This document shows positions 9,559 through 22,147 of a stretch of DNA of 64,000 nt, in pieces (position 1 is the first letter of the stretch; every line of letters starts with the position of its first letter). The stretch lies in NCBI GenBank assembly GCA_003116975.1, contig BGKB01000026.1, positions 186,001 to 250,000 of the forward strand, read 5' to 3'. The notes beneath the pieces are model-generated. The model made no database searches and was not told where the DNA came from. It was given only the letters and a program-made list of their open reading frames with translations. The stretch comes from Aurantiochytrium sp. KH105 (taxonomy: Eukaryota; Sar; Bigyra; Thraustochytrida; Thraustochytriidae). Both the position numbers and the translations under genes were made by a program.

Positions 9559-10348
9559 TCGTTTGCACGTGCTCGCCTGCCTGCCTCGTACAGCACTTGA
9601 ACTTGTTGGCACGCACACGACCATCTCCCCCGGTCGGAGGTCTTCTCGCGCCTGCCTGCCTGCCTGCCTGCCGGAGTACTTACTAGTTCTCCGCGCTATC
9701 GCAGGGCGGCTGGGACTCGTCGTCCAAGACGGTGTCATTCATTCATGCACCATGCCCTCGCCGACTCACTGCTGCTGCTGCTGCCGCTTCGCGCGGAGAA
9801 TCCTGCAAGAGAACCTGGCTGGCACGACCGACGAGGGCCATGAAGGCACGAGCGAGCCGCTCCATCGCCCCGGCCAACCCGCGCCTGCCTCAGCAAGCCT
9901 CGCAATCAATCGACCGCCTGCCTGGGTCCTCGAGGATGCGCCAGCTCTCTCCCCAAATGCATTCATTGGCCATCCATCCACTTGCACTTATCGCTCACTT
10001 TGGCCCAGCCAGACCCAAGTTGGGACGCGGGACGATCGCGAGCTCCTCGCGCTCGAGGACGCGGACGTCGCCCGGGCGGTCAGGACGGCGGCCGGCGGGC
10101 GTTGGCAATCGATCGATCGATCGATCGACTGACCAATAACCGACCGACTTGGCGCCGGGTTTCGAGTCCGGGTCCGGGTCCGAGTCCGGGCGGGTCGAGT
10201 TTGCGGGTTGAGGTCCGAGATGGGCTCTGTTCTTGCTGCACTGCACGCACGCCGCTGCCGGTCCAAAGAGACGCGCTTCGTGACACTGGCCGGCCGGCCG
10301 GCCGGAGCTCGAACTTTCTTGGACTTGCATTGCGGAATTCCAGCTCAA

Positions 10349-10381
10349 CGCAGCGCAGCGCAGCGCAGCGCAGCGCAGCGC
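10349..10381. repeat. (CAGCG)6 pentanucleotide array
   Basis: Six perfect copies of a 5-bp GC-rich unit. It is one of several unrelated pentamer arrays in the 13-kb block. Confidence 0.9.
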
Positions 10382-10716
10382 CAATAGAGACTCCCGGGAA
10401 CGGTCGCGGCTGGAGAACGATGTAGAGTTGCTGGAGAGTGAGTGGCCAGTAGTTGGCTGGCTTGCGGGTCTCGAAGAACTTGAAAGAAGAAGAAGAAGAA
10501 GAAGAATCTCCCGAGCCTCCCTTGGCCGGTCCCCAGTGGTGGACGACGATGTCCTGGTCCTCTTGCATGAATGCATGCCATTGCACGCACGCAGGCACGC
10601 GCTTTAAGAGCATGATGCTGGCATGGATCGAGGGGAGAAAACAAATAAGAGCGCGTCGCCTCGATCGCGTGCTCGCTTTGTCCTAGCTCGCGTCTGAAAA
10701 CCGCCATCGAAAGTTG

Positions 10717-10770
<54 letters not shown>
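10717..10770. repeat. (GCAC)13 tetranucleotide microsatellite
   Basis: 54 bp of perfect GCAC repeat, alternating purine and pyrimidine throughout, so it could adopt Z-DNA. The repeat is open in all frames and creates the Thr-His-Ala-Arg and Cys-Val-Arg-Ala 'proteins' seen in spurious ORFs here. Confidence 0.95.
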
Positions 10771-12845
10771 GCCGGCAACGGCCTCGCCGACGTCGATTTT
10801 TCGAAGGATCCCTCCCATCTCAAGCAAGGCAAGGCCCCCATACCGCGACGGCTTTTTTCCTCGAAGGCGATTCTTAAAAAACCAACCAACGCCCGAGGCG
10901 GAGCCAAGTCCAAGCCCGACTTGAACTCGAACTTGAAGGGACGCCCCCGGGGTCCCCGGACCCGTCCGCAGTGATGCACGTGTCGAAACGGCGAGCTGCT
11001 GCTCTCTCTCTCTTGCTGCTCGAAGCTCGGGCCGTCTCGCTGGGGCGAACTTGGAGAGCCGGCAGGCAGGCAATAGCGAGCTGCGGAAGGCGAAGCGCAT
11101 GTCGTCTTGCTCGCGTCGCGTCGCGTCGCGTCGCCTCGCCTGAGCTTGCCTCGCGTCCTGCGCAGGACCTCGGGTGGATCCATCCGTCAGTCAATTGTCC
11201 AGTCGTTTGCACGACGTAGTGTCAGTCACTCAGCAGAGATAGAAAACCGTGCGCTCATCCTTTCGTCCATTCATTCAATTCAATCATTCCATCGTTCTCT
11301 ATCTCATCTCAGCCGGCTGGCGATCAACGTACGTATTCTAATCAAACATGCACGAGCTGCTGCTGGGACAAATCTAGAAACTGACGGCGCGTTTTCGCCC
11401 TCGTCCTGGAGAATAGAATGAGAAACTTTCACGAGACGCTGTCGCTATCGCATCTCGCGGCTCCAAGGCGTGTCCTCTTCGTTTTCCTTTTCTCGCGCTC
11501 GCTCGCGCAGGGGGCCGTCGATGAGAGAGACTGTCTGTCTGTTTGTCTCTCGGTTTGTCTGTCTGACACTCACCGGACATCTACCGCCTCTCGCTGCGGG
11601 GCCGGCCGGGTCCGCTCCGGGGCCTGTTCCTCCCACATCTTCTAATCACTGCGGGCCATTTTTCCGTTTCATCGTCTGCGTCATGAGGGGACTCTTTCCC
11701 TCCCTCCCCCTATCCCCGCGCCCAGTGTCGTTCCACAGCGCGGCCCGCGTTCAGTCTGCCTCCGAGCACTGCGGCCCGCCGCTGGCCCGCAGCGCGGCGT
11801 TCTTTTTTACTCCCTTTCTTCTCCTCCTCCTCCTTCTTTTTTTTTTCTTTTTCTGTCTCCACCCCCCTTTTCAAACTTTTTCCTTTTTCTTTCCTCTTAT
11901 CCTGAACAGCAATTTGTTTTTTATTTTCACTGGCCACTTCAAAGCTTTTTTTATCCTATAATTCATTTCTTTTCCCGGTCAGACAAACAACTCTCGAAAA
12001 CCAGGTGGTCAGCGGTGCCGCTCTCGCCTCGCCTCGCAGCGCCTCCGCGCCGCTCCGCCCCGCCCCCCGCCGCCGCCGCTCTGCCTGCGACTCGCGCCGC
12101 GCGTGATGCGTCTCGAGTCGACCCGCGGCGCCCGCCCGCCCGCCCGCCTGCCGCAGCCGCCCGCCGCCGCTCGCCCGCCCGCGCCGGGACCATCGTGGCC
12201 TGGCGGCCACGTGCGGACCCGGGCGGGTCACAGGGATTCCCGCGACGCGCTGTCTGCTCTGCCTGGCTGCGGCACGTGAGGACGGACGCGCCGCCGGTCT
12301 ATTGTGGACAACTGTCGACGTTGGCCGCCCGCCCGTCGTGGACCAGCGTCCACCTCCGCCTCCTGCGCCTCCCTCCCTCCGCTCGGCCCCGCGAGCGAGC
12401 GGACGAACAAACGAACGAACCAACGAACGAACGCCGCGGCGGTTCGGAGTCGGGCGCGGCGGGTTTCGACGGCGCCTGCGCTGCGTGCGAGGGATCGGCC
12501 GACCGGCCGTGGGATCGGCCGCGGCGCGGGTTTTGAGAGAGAAAACCAAAAAGCCACGAGCTCGGAGTTCCTCGTAAGAACCTACGCTTGAACCTTATAC
12601 CACCCAACAAAACACACAATCAAACCAAAAGCTTGTGCGAACGAACTTTTCAACCCAACCCAACCCAACCCGACCCGAAGCGAGGTGAAGCCGAGCGACG
12701 CCAAGCCCAGCCCGCTTCGGCGGCCTCTCTCTCTCAAACACTCTCTTCCGCGCGGAGACGGCGCCTCGGCGTCGTGAGCCCGCACCGCATTGACCATCAT
12801 CGGAGCTCCACGACGCCCCTTCGCTCCCTCCTCTCGCGCGTCGTC

Positions 12846-12889
12846 TCGCATCGCATCGCATCGCATCGCATCGCATCGCATCGCATCGC
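12846..12889. repeat. (TCGCA)8 pentanucleotide array
   Basis: Eight perfect copies of TCGCA followed by one variant unit. This is another pentamer microsatellite with a unit unlike its neighbours. Confidence 0.95.
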
Positions 12890-14815
12890 GCGCCGCGGCC
12901 GGCAGTCAGCACGCCGCGGTCCGGTCCACGACGCCGCTGCGCGCCACGTCCGCTGGTCCCAGGCGGTTGTGGAGCCTCCCTGGGCTCGCAGGTCACCTTC
13001 CGGCGCGTGAACGCCAAGCGTGCAGATCTAACGCTTGCACAACTCTGCCGAGCCTCGCTGGCTACATTGCAGTCGCTGTCGGCTGCGGTCGCTGCTCTTG
13101 CTACAGCAGCAGCTGCCACTGCCATGGCTGCTGCAGCTGCACGCGCTGCAGGTGCCAGCGGGGCTGATATCCTTGCCTGTAGCTGCAGCTGCAGCAGCGG
13201 CAGCGAATGAATTGCAGCTTCGCGTGGAGCAGGATGGATGTGCGATGGGTAGATTTCACGAAAGGCCTCGGCCTCTGCCGCCCGCCCGAGGTCGCTTCGC
13301 TCGAGGACCGCACGGTTTCGGAGCCCGTGGGCCTCGCTTCGCTTCGCCGTCGCGTGCTCGGCAAGTAGGCGGCAGCGGGCCCGGCTGGGGCAGAGGCGGA
13401 TGAATCAATCGATGGCAGTGGATGGAAAATAATAGAGTCTTCGGCGGACTTGCGACCGCGGCGCGGCCGACACCAACATCCAACAAGGCTGACTTGACAG
13501 TGAATGAACGCCGACCTGGCTCGTGATCAGCGGCAGCAGCAGAGCGTCCTCGTCTGAACATTGAACATCGGCCATCGCTCTCGTTGCTGTTGCTTGCATT
13601 TGCTTGCTCTATTTTCTTCCTCCGTGCGCGGCGGCTGCGGCACGGTCTCGGCGTCTCCAGGAACCCACTCCACCGAACGTTTTCACGGCTTCTGGATGCT
13701 CGCTCGCCACTTTCTTTCTTTCAAAGGACACGTGACAGCAGCAGTGTGTAGACTGCACTGCAGCGCAGGCTGGGTAGGCAAGAGCTGCCTTGGCAGTGGC
13801 GCGTGGCGGTCTTCGAGCTGCCATGTGGCCGTCATCGGCAACTTGATGATTCACTCTCTCACTTTCAGCACAACTCGACCAGCTGCAAAGAAAAACGCAG
13901 AGCGAGGGGAGAAGGGAGGGAGGGAGTGGCCGGCCAGAGCACTCAATGATTTGTTTGGTTTTCTCTCTCTCTCTCTCCCTCTCTCTCTCTCTCTGATCCC
14001 AGATCGCGATGGCTGCGCGGCGAACCTGGTGTGGCTGCTTGATGATCTTTGTCACGTCATGCATCGCGTCATGATCCTTTGCTCACCTTGCAGCTGCTGC
14101 TGGTATGGCTGCACCTGCTGCTGATTCTTCTTTTGCGCCACGTGACAGTGACTCCCACCACAATGTCTCGTTCGGCCATCCTCACGAGGCTTCCTCTGGG
14201 ACGGTCGATGGGGGATATGCCGCGGTCGGTGACTGCGATGCCGGGCACGGACTGGCTCCGATTTCACTGATGGCGCACCGTGCACAAGGCGCAAAAGGAC
14301 CGCGCTTTGCGCAACTCTGTCCCGTGTTTGTCCACAATTTGTGTTCGTGCTCTTGTTGTTCATCCATTCATCCATCCATCCCTGCTTATTTTAAAGTCTC
14401 TCGCGAGCTGGTCCTCGCTGCGCGCGTGAAACTGGCCACGATTGCGGCCCGTGGAGTACACACAACTCTTGACTTCTTTTTCTTGCCTTGCCTTGCCTTG
14501 TCTTGCCTTTCTTTGCTTCGCTGTGCCATGCCATGCCATCCCATGCCCTGCCATGCAGACGATCACATTGCCAATGATGAGGATCACACGCCAGCTCGAG
14601 ACGTGCGTGACCGTCGCCTCTTTTGCGTTCCCTCACTTTCTACGTATACATGGCCTCCTTCTCCTCCTTTTCTAGTTGCTTGGGCAGCCAACCAACGTCT
14701 GCACGTCGTGTTGTTGCAGTTGCGTTGCAGTTGCGGGGCCCCGCTGGCCCGTCTCGCCGCTCAATTGCTGGGACGAAGTCGGAGCCGCCTTGCTTGCCAT
14801 CGTTGACCGCGGCTG

Positions 14816-14845
14816 CTGCGCTGCGCTGCGCTGCGCTGCGCTGCG
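14816..14845. repeat. (CTGCG)6 pentanucleotide array
   Basis: Six perfect copies of CTGCG, followed by a degenerate unit. CTGCG is close to the reverse complement of the CAGCG unit at 10349-10381. Confidence 0.9.
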
Positions 14846-15365
14846 CTGGGCCGTTGCCGCGCTCGACAGCGAGCCTCGTCCGCAAACCCTGCTTTTGCTC
14901 TTGCTCGCCTTGCCAAGAAGCGAACCACGCACGGAGTCAAGTCTAACCAACTATGCAAGGCCAGGCAATCCACCAGAACAAGAACACCAGGACGAGAGAA
15001 CACCAAGGCAAGACAAAACATAACAAGACTTTGGACGCAGCGTGCGCTCCCGCTGGCTGGCCGCTGCCGCACGCGCCGCTACTCTAATTACTAGCTAGGA
15101 ACAGCTAGCGCGTGCACGTGCGAAAGGCAAGAAAGCTCATCATCATCACCGATCTGACCCTTTGCATCAATTTTCCTCGTGCCATCATTGTCGGCCGCGA
15201 GCGCGATTGAAGAATCGACCACCCGCTCGCTGTTTGCGCCGGCTGCGCCAGGGCTACGCGAGCGAGCGAGGAACAGCGACATCCAGCAACGGGCAGGCAC
15301 GCAGGCAGGCAAGCAGGCAGGCAGGTGGGGGACAGCTGGCGGGCAAGGCCGAAACCGACCAATTC

Positions 15366-15366
<1 letters not shown>

Positions 15367-15442
<76 letters not shown>
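15367..15442. repeat. (CTTG)19 tetranucleotide microsatellite
   Basis: 76 bp of perfect CTTG repeat, the longest array in the window. Shorter relatives occur elsewhere, for example (AAGC)n at about 21729-21769 and within 41720-41750. The 4-bp unit is open in every frame on both strands and produces false ORFs encoding Lys-Gln-Ala-Ser or Leu-Ala-Cys repeats. Confidence 0.97.
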
Positions 15443-15443
<1 letters not shown>

Positions 15444-17103
15444 CTTGAAAACTGCTTGTTCGCGGACACGCGGCAGCCACGCATACATACTTTCATACAT
15501 ACCTCGGCGCACGGCTGTGATGAATCGTCTCATCGCAGGGCATCGGGTTGTTGGCCATGTCACGCTTGCGAGCGAGCGGTTGGACTCGCAGAGACCCCAG
15601 GCCAAATAAAAGTATAACGGTCGCATAAAAAGTAGTGCCACGAGGGGTGTCGCAAGACGAGGACCCCAACGACGAGAGGACAAGACGCGCGTTTTGAGTG
15701 GCGGGTCGGAGGCAGATGCTGCAGAAACTTTGGAGAGCGCAGCTGCAGCGAATCGGCTAGCCCGCCAGGTTTTTCTTTCACAAGGCGGAAGGGTAGGGGC
15801 GAATCGAGTCCCTCCTTTGCATCTTCGCTCAGGGGGTTTATACTTGAGCTGTCGTCGACGAGGCACGGACTCGCGGCATAAAATGCTCCGTCCCGCAGCA
15901 GGCTCGGAGCCAGAAAAAGGCGATTGATTGACAACAAACGCGTGCGTGAAAACGGCGTGGACGGCAACGGGACGAAATCATCGACATCCTGCAGCACGCT
16001 AGCTGCATGCCCGCGCAAGCGGGAGCGGGCCTCGCGTGGCCGCGGGGCGTTTTGAAAAGAAACGGGGGGCCAGTTGATTTGTATTTTTTCCAAGTGCCTT
16101 GCCTGGCTGTATACCGCGGCCATTCGAGTCAGCTTTATTGAAAGCAAAAAGGGCTGAGGCGGCCGGACGAGTCGGAGAGGCTCCTGCATGGATGCACGGA
16201 TGGATGCATGGATAGGATACCTTGCTGTTGATTGCTATCGATGAGTGGAAAGGCCAGATTCGTCCTAGCCTACAGATACGTAGGTGTACTGACCAGGCTT
16301 GCGGAAGACCCGAGGCGAGCAAGAATGCAGCCAGCCCCGGGACCGGGAGGTCGGTTTCTTCTCCTGGCCACGCGCATCATCGACCGTGTCGCCGCCGATG
16401 GCAATCTCATCTCCCCAGCAGCTCGCGAGAAAGAAACGCGAACCCAGAGGGAGGGCTCGTGTCCCAAAAACGGGAAAAAGAAGAAAAAAGCAAAAGAAAA
16501 AAAAAAACGTCACGGCGCGGCGCGTCGTGACATACAGGCAGGCAGGCAGGGAGGCAGGCAGGCAAACATGCTAAAACGCAAACGCGCTTTCTTTCGTGGA
16601 CATGATGAAAAGAAGTCCCTCCTCCGCAGTGGCCGCCGCAGCCACTGGTGGTTGCTAAACTATCACACTTGCATCGATGAGCAGTTCTGGCCAGCGAACG
16701 TTCTTCCTCCCACGGGCTAACTAAACGGACGCTTCGTGTTCCATTTTCTTTTGTTTGTTTGCTTTCAACATGCCAAGCTCTTTGGGACCAAGACCATCGC
16801 CCTGGACTAGCTTGCCTTACCTTGCCTTGAAGTTTCTATTCTTTTCTCACTTGCGCCGCTGCAGCTGCTCGCTCGCTTCCCCGTGTTTCTTTGTTCAGAA
16901 TTTCCTCCTCATCAATTTGACGTGGTCTCCGCCTCCTCGTTCGATGAACGCCGCACGTGGGCCGTGGCTGGTGGCGCCGGCGGTGGCAAAATGATTGGTG
17001 ATCAATCCCCTTGCTTGCACGTCCCGGATAAACATGACATACTGACGCTGCATGGACGAAAGGACCTCGTCCAACCAACCACCCGTACGTGAGAGAGTCC
17101 TGT

Positions 17104-17161
17104 GCCCATCCATCCATCCGTCCATCCGTCCCTCCCTCCCTCCCTCCATCCATCCATCCAC
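17104..17161. repeat. (CATC)/(CTCC) interrupted tetranucleotide tract
   Basis: About 58 bp of pyrimidine-rich tetramers moving from CATC through CGTC and CTCC back to CATC. Confidence 0.85.
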
Positions 17162-20100
17162 GCAGCCACGCAGCCAGCCAAGCACTTGTGAGCAGCCGCT
17201 GCACGCGTTAGTCGTCCCGAATCGCATGACATGATTTTCTTGTTGCAGCGTGCGTGGCGCGGCGCGGCTTCGGCCCTCGGTCGCTGCTCGAGCTTCGGCG
17301 CAGGAGACAGCTCGGTCGTTGCCTTTGCCACATCCAGCAGCTTCCTGTTTCTTCCCGGAGCGTGGAAAGGAAAACACCATGGAAGGATGGAAGGGAAGAA
17401 GGCAGAGAGGGAGGGAGGGGGGGAGGGACCAGCAGCCATGGCAGCAGCAGCGGCAGCAGCACGGCGCCGGCGCCGCGACCACCCGCCGGTGGCGTCACGT
17501 CTCGCGCCCCGCACCCACCCTCCGCCGCGCAGCGTTGCGCGTGGCAGGGCCTCAAGGACGCGCAGCCGTCGCCATCGCAGCCGCAGCAGCAGCAGCGGCA
17601 CCATGCAGCAGAGGCAGCGGAAGCGCAGTGGCCAGCAGCGCGGGGAGCCGTTGCCTGCTTTGCTTTTCTTTCTTAGTTGACTCACACCGCCATGAACCAA
17701 CCAACCCGCTGGCGCACGGGTGCGCTCGCGGCGTGGACTGGCGATGAGAAAGGACGAAGGATGTCGTTGCCAAGGCGGGTCTTGGGCGGCGGCTGCGGCC
17801 AGCCAGGTCGAGGCGGTCGCGGCAGCGTGCGGCTGGCTCGGATGGCTGTGGCGTGCATGGATGGAGTGGATTTGATTGTTGCACGTGCCGCGCGCTAGAG
17901 AGGGTCCGCACTTCACGTGGCGGCGCGCGGTCGGTCACATGCACGAACGGTGCGCTCACTGCCAGATGCCGAGCAAACGCCATGCGTGCGTTATTTTCCG
18001 TGGAATTGCGCGGCATCGATAGCGCGTGCGCAAAAGTGAGCGAGGCGAGCTGCGCTGCGTGGCGCTGGCAGCAGCCAGCTGGCTGCTGCTGCCTGCAAAG
18101 TCAGCAGGAAAAACCTGCCTGCCTGCCATTTTGATTACATTTTTCCCAACTTGCTCGGCCTGGCCCGGCTTGCCTGCCGCCCCTCTCCGCGCAGCTCTCA
18201 GCAAGCTACACTACCGGCCAGAAGGTCGGCACAGCCTGCGAGGTGCCGTGAAGTGGCGCTGGCCTCGACCCGACGTGGAGCGGGAGTTCGTTCTCGCGCC
18301 GCGCCGGGCAGTCGCGTCGCGGCGCGCCGAGGCGTCGCATTCTCGCTCCTCGTTATCAAAAAAAGATAAAAAGAGTGCCTCCCGGTCAGACAGAAGAAGA
18401 GAAGAGCAGCGTTGTCACCATGCGCGCCATGAGCGAGCGCCTAGCTAGCTAGCTAGCTAGCCGCCTGCCACTGCTGCGAACCGGCCTTCGATGAATGAGC
18501 CAGCCGCTTCTCGGCGCCGTCCTCGAAGCGCCCGGGACGAGGCCGGTCGCGGTCGCTTCCGGCTGCGGTCGGTCGGTCGGTCGGTCGCCCGGTCGGTTCT
18601 TTCCGTCGCCTTGATCTGACTTGCTCGGGGTGCCAGGGCAGGTCGCTAGCAATTCTTTCATTCCATTCCATTCCATTCCATTCTCGAGGTCAGTCTTGGA
18701 GAGAGAGGGAGGAAGAGGCGGGGAAGAGGCGACCGCGGGCACCCTCCCCCGGGAGACCGCGGCCAGTCCCTCCCCCTCCCTCCCCTCCACGCGCCCCGAG
18801 AGCGGCCAGCGGAGCGGCTGCAGCGGGTCATGAAGAGCGCAGGGGCCGGATGTGGCGATGTGGCCTGACGGGAAGGCTACAGTCCCGCGCGAGAGGCCGC
18901 GCGGCGCGGCGCGGGGCCGAACAGGGTTTAGGACGCGGGACCGGGTTTAGGACGCGACTTTCGGACGCCAGCGGGAAAAAGAAAAGAAAAAAGAAAATAA
19001 CAAAAGAAAATGAATGAAAAAAAAGAAAAAAAAAACGTGCCGCGGCGAGCGAGTCTCTGTCTGCCACCACTGCAGCGCGGTCACGTGCCGCAGGCGATGG
19101 ACGCAGCGCGTCTCGCTTGCCGCAAGCGATGCGACCGAACCGAACCGACACGACACGGCACGACCCGACACGACGCGGCACGACAGGGTGCTCTGCCAAG
19201 ATCGCAGCTCCGCGCGGCACGTCCTGCGTCCGTCCGTGCTACGCGCTCTCTGTCGCACGCGCAAGATGGCCGCCGCGGCGGGTTCGGAGCGAACTGGCTG
19301 ACTCACTTCGACGTGGACGGTCAAGCGTCACGTTCATTCATTCCTCCATTCCTGCAATCCTTCTTGCGTAGATGCGGTCGCCGCCAAGGATCGCCAGCGC
19401 CAAGAAGTCCAAGCTGGCAGTGCAGCGGAGCGTGCATCGGTGCAGTGCTGCGGCGCGGGGCACGGTCCGAGGCAGGAGAAGAGCCTGTGCGCGAGGATGG
19501 ATCATGGAGGAGAAGGAAACACGTGGCCATTTTCTTTTCTTTTCTTGGCTTGCCGCAAGCGTTTCGTGCGAAGGAGGCAGGGTGGAGAACTCTGACTCAC
19601 TTGCTAGCTCGCTGGCTTCGCGTTTATTTCGTGGGCGATTGTTTGTTTTCTTGGCGCTGCTGTTTAGTTTAGACGCGGCTGCTGCTGCCATGGCCGCTGC
19701 TGCTGCTGCAGCTGCTTTGCCACCGCACGAGGAGAGGGTCGACGGTCGCAGCGACTGCGGGGCACGGGCAGAACGGGCACACCCGGGAAAGGCGGCATGG
19801 GAAAGAGAACGTTCCGACGCGTGATCGCTCAGCTCGCAGGTGCGGGCGTCTGTGGGGGGAACCGTCTGGAGAAGAAAATGCTGACCGAAAGAAAAAGGGG
19901 AAAACAGAGAGAAAAAAGGAAAGTAAGAAAGCACAGTGGTGGACGCGGGGACAAGGCTGGAGAGCGAACGGCCCCCCCCCCCCCCTCCCTCCTCTCTCAC
20001 TCCACTGCCTCTCTCCCGCTGCGGGAGCTGTAGGCGCTGCGGACGGAGGGAGGGGGCCCGATCGAGTCGGCGGTTGCTTCGACGCGACCCGCGGCTGAAA

Positions 20101-20842
20101 AGGCGGGAGGCGCAGCTAGCTTTCAGCTGCGGACGCTTAGGAGGGCGCACCACTGGGAAGCCTCGGGACAGTGGCTGGGAGGGTGGCGGCTTCCAGTGCG
20201 CGTCGGAGCGGGCAGGCGGCACGTGAATCGCAGAGAACGCGCGAAAGAACGGTCCTGGCTTCGGGCGGTCCGGGTGGGCACGGGTCCTGCGCATTTCCTT
20301 CGATCGTGATCATCCTGGCCTCCCTCTCTCTCCCTTGCACGGCCTTGACTAACCCTGCCTCGCATGGCCTTGCTCGCAATCGATTGCGAGGAAAGCAACA
20401 GTCGCGAGATCTCGCGCGCAAGAAGAAGGAGAAAAGAAAGAAAGAAGAGGGGAGGGGGGTCTTGCTTTCTTTGATGCGAGAAGAAAACGAGTAAAACAAT
20501 TTTATTTTTAGTTTGGGGAGAGAAAAAAGGGAAAAAAGGTTGGAATTTGAAAATTTATTTGGTAATGAAAGTTGAAGCAGAGCCGCAACGAACCGACTGC
20601 GACCAGCACCGACCCTCCGTCCTCGCTGGCCGCCTTGCCTTCCGTCCGGCCGTCCTTCGATCCTCGCGCTGCACGCTCGGTCGCAGCGACCGGAAGACAG
20701 TGTCGGGCAGCGGCGTCAATCAGCGCGGCCCGCGCGCGAGCAGGCAGGCAGCAGCGGCCGCGGAAGCGGCGAAGGACGCAGGAGGCGAGGGGCGAGAGAG
20801 AGCGAGGCCGGTGGCGGGTCGGCTTGGGTTGGTTTCGAATTC

Positions 20843-20935
20843 CTTTCTTTCTTTCTTTCTCTCCTTTCCTTTCCTTCTTTCTTTCTTTTTTTCTTCGATT
20901 CCTTCCTTCCTTTCATTCTTCCTTCGAATTCAAAT
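20843..20935. repeat. Pyrimidine tract with TTTC/TTCC units
   Basis: About 90 bp of nearly pure C/T sequence on the + strand, built from CTTT, TCCT and TTCC units. A purine-rich mirror tract follows at about 21515-21580. Such tracts can form triplex DNA. Confidence 0.8.
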
Positions 20936-21777
20936 TCATTTCCTCTTTCTCCGGCGCCTGCAGCAGCAGCTCGCGGCACTTGCCCCGCTCGCTCTCCACG
21001 CGCCAAGTCCACCCGGACGCGCCAGCGACCCGACCCGACCCGACCCGCACCCGCACCTCCCGCCAGCAGCGGCCAGTCGCCTGCGGCGCACGGTCTCCGT
21101 CCAGCCCGCGCGAGCGCGGGCGCGAGCGCGAGCGTAGGCAGGCGGCAAGAAGCTCGCAGCGCGTGGCGCATCGCTCTCGCCGCTCCGCCTTCGTCGCCCC
21201 TCTCTGCTTCGCTCGCACGCGCCGCGAAGCAGCAGCAGCGGCAGCAGCGGCAGGAAGCGCGGACGCGCAGCGGGCACCAGCGGCGGCCGGAGCTGAGCGA
21301 GCGCCGCGCTCTGCGCTGAGCCCGAGGCGGTAGGCGAGGCCCGGCATCGAGGCGCGGCGAGGCGCGGCGAGGCGAGGCGAGGCGAAGCCAGCCGCCGCGG
21401 CGGGAAGGGAAAGAACACCCGGAACGGGCCTTTCTTTCCTTCTTTCTTTCTCTCTCCCCAACGAGATAAAGAAAAAAGGAAAAAACCGGCTGGGCAGACC
21501 AGAAAAGTTTGAGAGGCGAAAAAGAAAAAAGAAAAAGAAAAAGAAAAAGAAAAAGAAGAAAGAAAGAAAGAAAGAAAGCAAGCCCAGGCATTCGTTCGTT
21601 CGTTCGATCGCTCGACGGTCGATCGATCGCCCATTCAAACCCCGAAGGAGGAGCAAAACAAAAAGCAAAACAAAAACATCCGGCCGGGAAGGCGCGGCGC
21701 AGAGAGCGCAAGCCCAGCCAGGCCAGGCCAAGCAAGCAAGCAAGCAACCCAAAGCAAGCAAGCAAGCAAGCCCGCCA

Positions 21778-21817
<40 letters not shown>
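21778..21817. repeat. (GAGCCC)n hexanucleotide array
   Basis: About 6.5 perfect copies of a hexamer, about 330 bp upstream of the start of the WRKY19-finger gene and therefore likely in its promoter or 5' UTR. Confidence 0.9.
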
Positions 21818-22147
21818 GAGCGCGCGAGCTCAGCCCGCGACGCACGCACGCGCGACGCCCGGCTGCGTGCGTGCCTGCTCGGCGGCCTCCCGTGCCTGCC
21901 TGCCTGCCTGCCTGCCTCGAGCGGCAGCCGACCGACCGACCGACCGACCGCCCGCCCGCCCTGCCCAGATCAGCCAGCCGAGCCCAGGCAGGCCGGCGGA
22001 GAGTGAGCGGAGAGCGCGCGGGGCGGAGAGCAGCGCGGAGCGGAGCAGCGAGGGCAGGCGTCGCTTCTCGCGAGCGCGCCAGCCAGCCAGCCAGCCCGCC
22101 CGCCAGGCGGCCGGCCGGCCGACCCCCAAGCGGCCAGCCGCGGTCTC

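Larger units (their letters stand above)
9082..22147. other. 13-kb gene-free, microsatellite-rich intergenic block
   Basis: This block lies between the start codons of two divergent genes and is about six times longer than any other gap in the window. Many ORFs of 100-380 codons are open on both strands, but all translate to Arg/Ala/Pro/Ser-rich or repeat-derived sequence, overlap one another in several frames and show no recognisable domain. I found no tRNA, rRNA or snRNA signature and no transposon ORF. What stands out is the number of short tandem arrays with 4-6-bp units (listed separately), long pyrimidine or purine tracts (about 11800-11900, 20840-20935, 21515-21580) and CpG-rich stretches (about 12010-12540). 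It must include promoter DNA for both flanking genes; long 5' UTRs or noncoding transcripts are possible. Confidence 0.6.

Noticed and set aside
11956..12549. 197-codon - strand ORF in CpG-rich DNA
   Set aside because: Arg/Ala/Pro-only composition and several frames open at once; no homology signal.
10717..15442. Regular short repeats as a possible CRISPR array
   Set aside because: Units are 4-6 bp with no spacers, in a eukaryotic genome; these are microsatellites.
15105..15866. 253-codon - strand ORF with a Lys-Gln-Ala-Ser repeat
   Set aside because: Produced by the (CTTG)19 array, which is open in all frames; the rest has no recognisable domain.
17002..17916. 304-codon - strand ORF in the 13-kb block
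   Set aside because: Arg/Ala/Ser-rich, overlapped by equally long ORFs in other frames, no domain.
19338..20294. 318-codon - strand ORF
   Set aside because: Low-complexity poly-Ala and Ser/Pro stretches and overlapping ORFs on the other strand indicate chance openness in GC-rich DNA.
20716..21849. 377-codon - strand ORF
   Set aside because: Made of Gly-Leu and Phe-Leu repeats derived from hexamer and purine tracts; three frames are open together.
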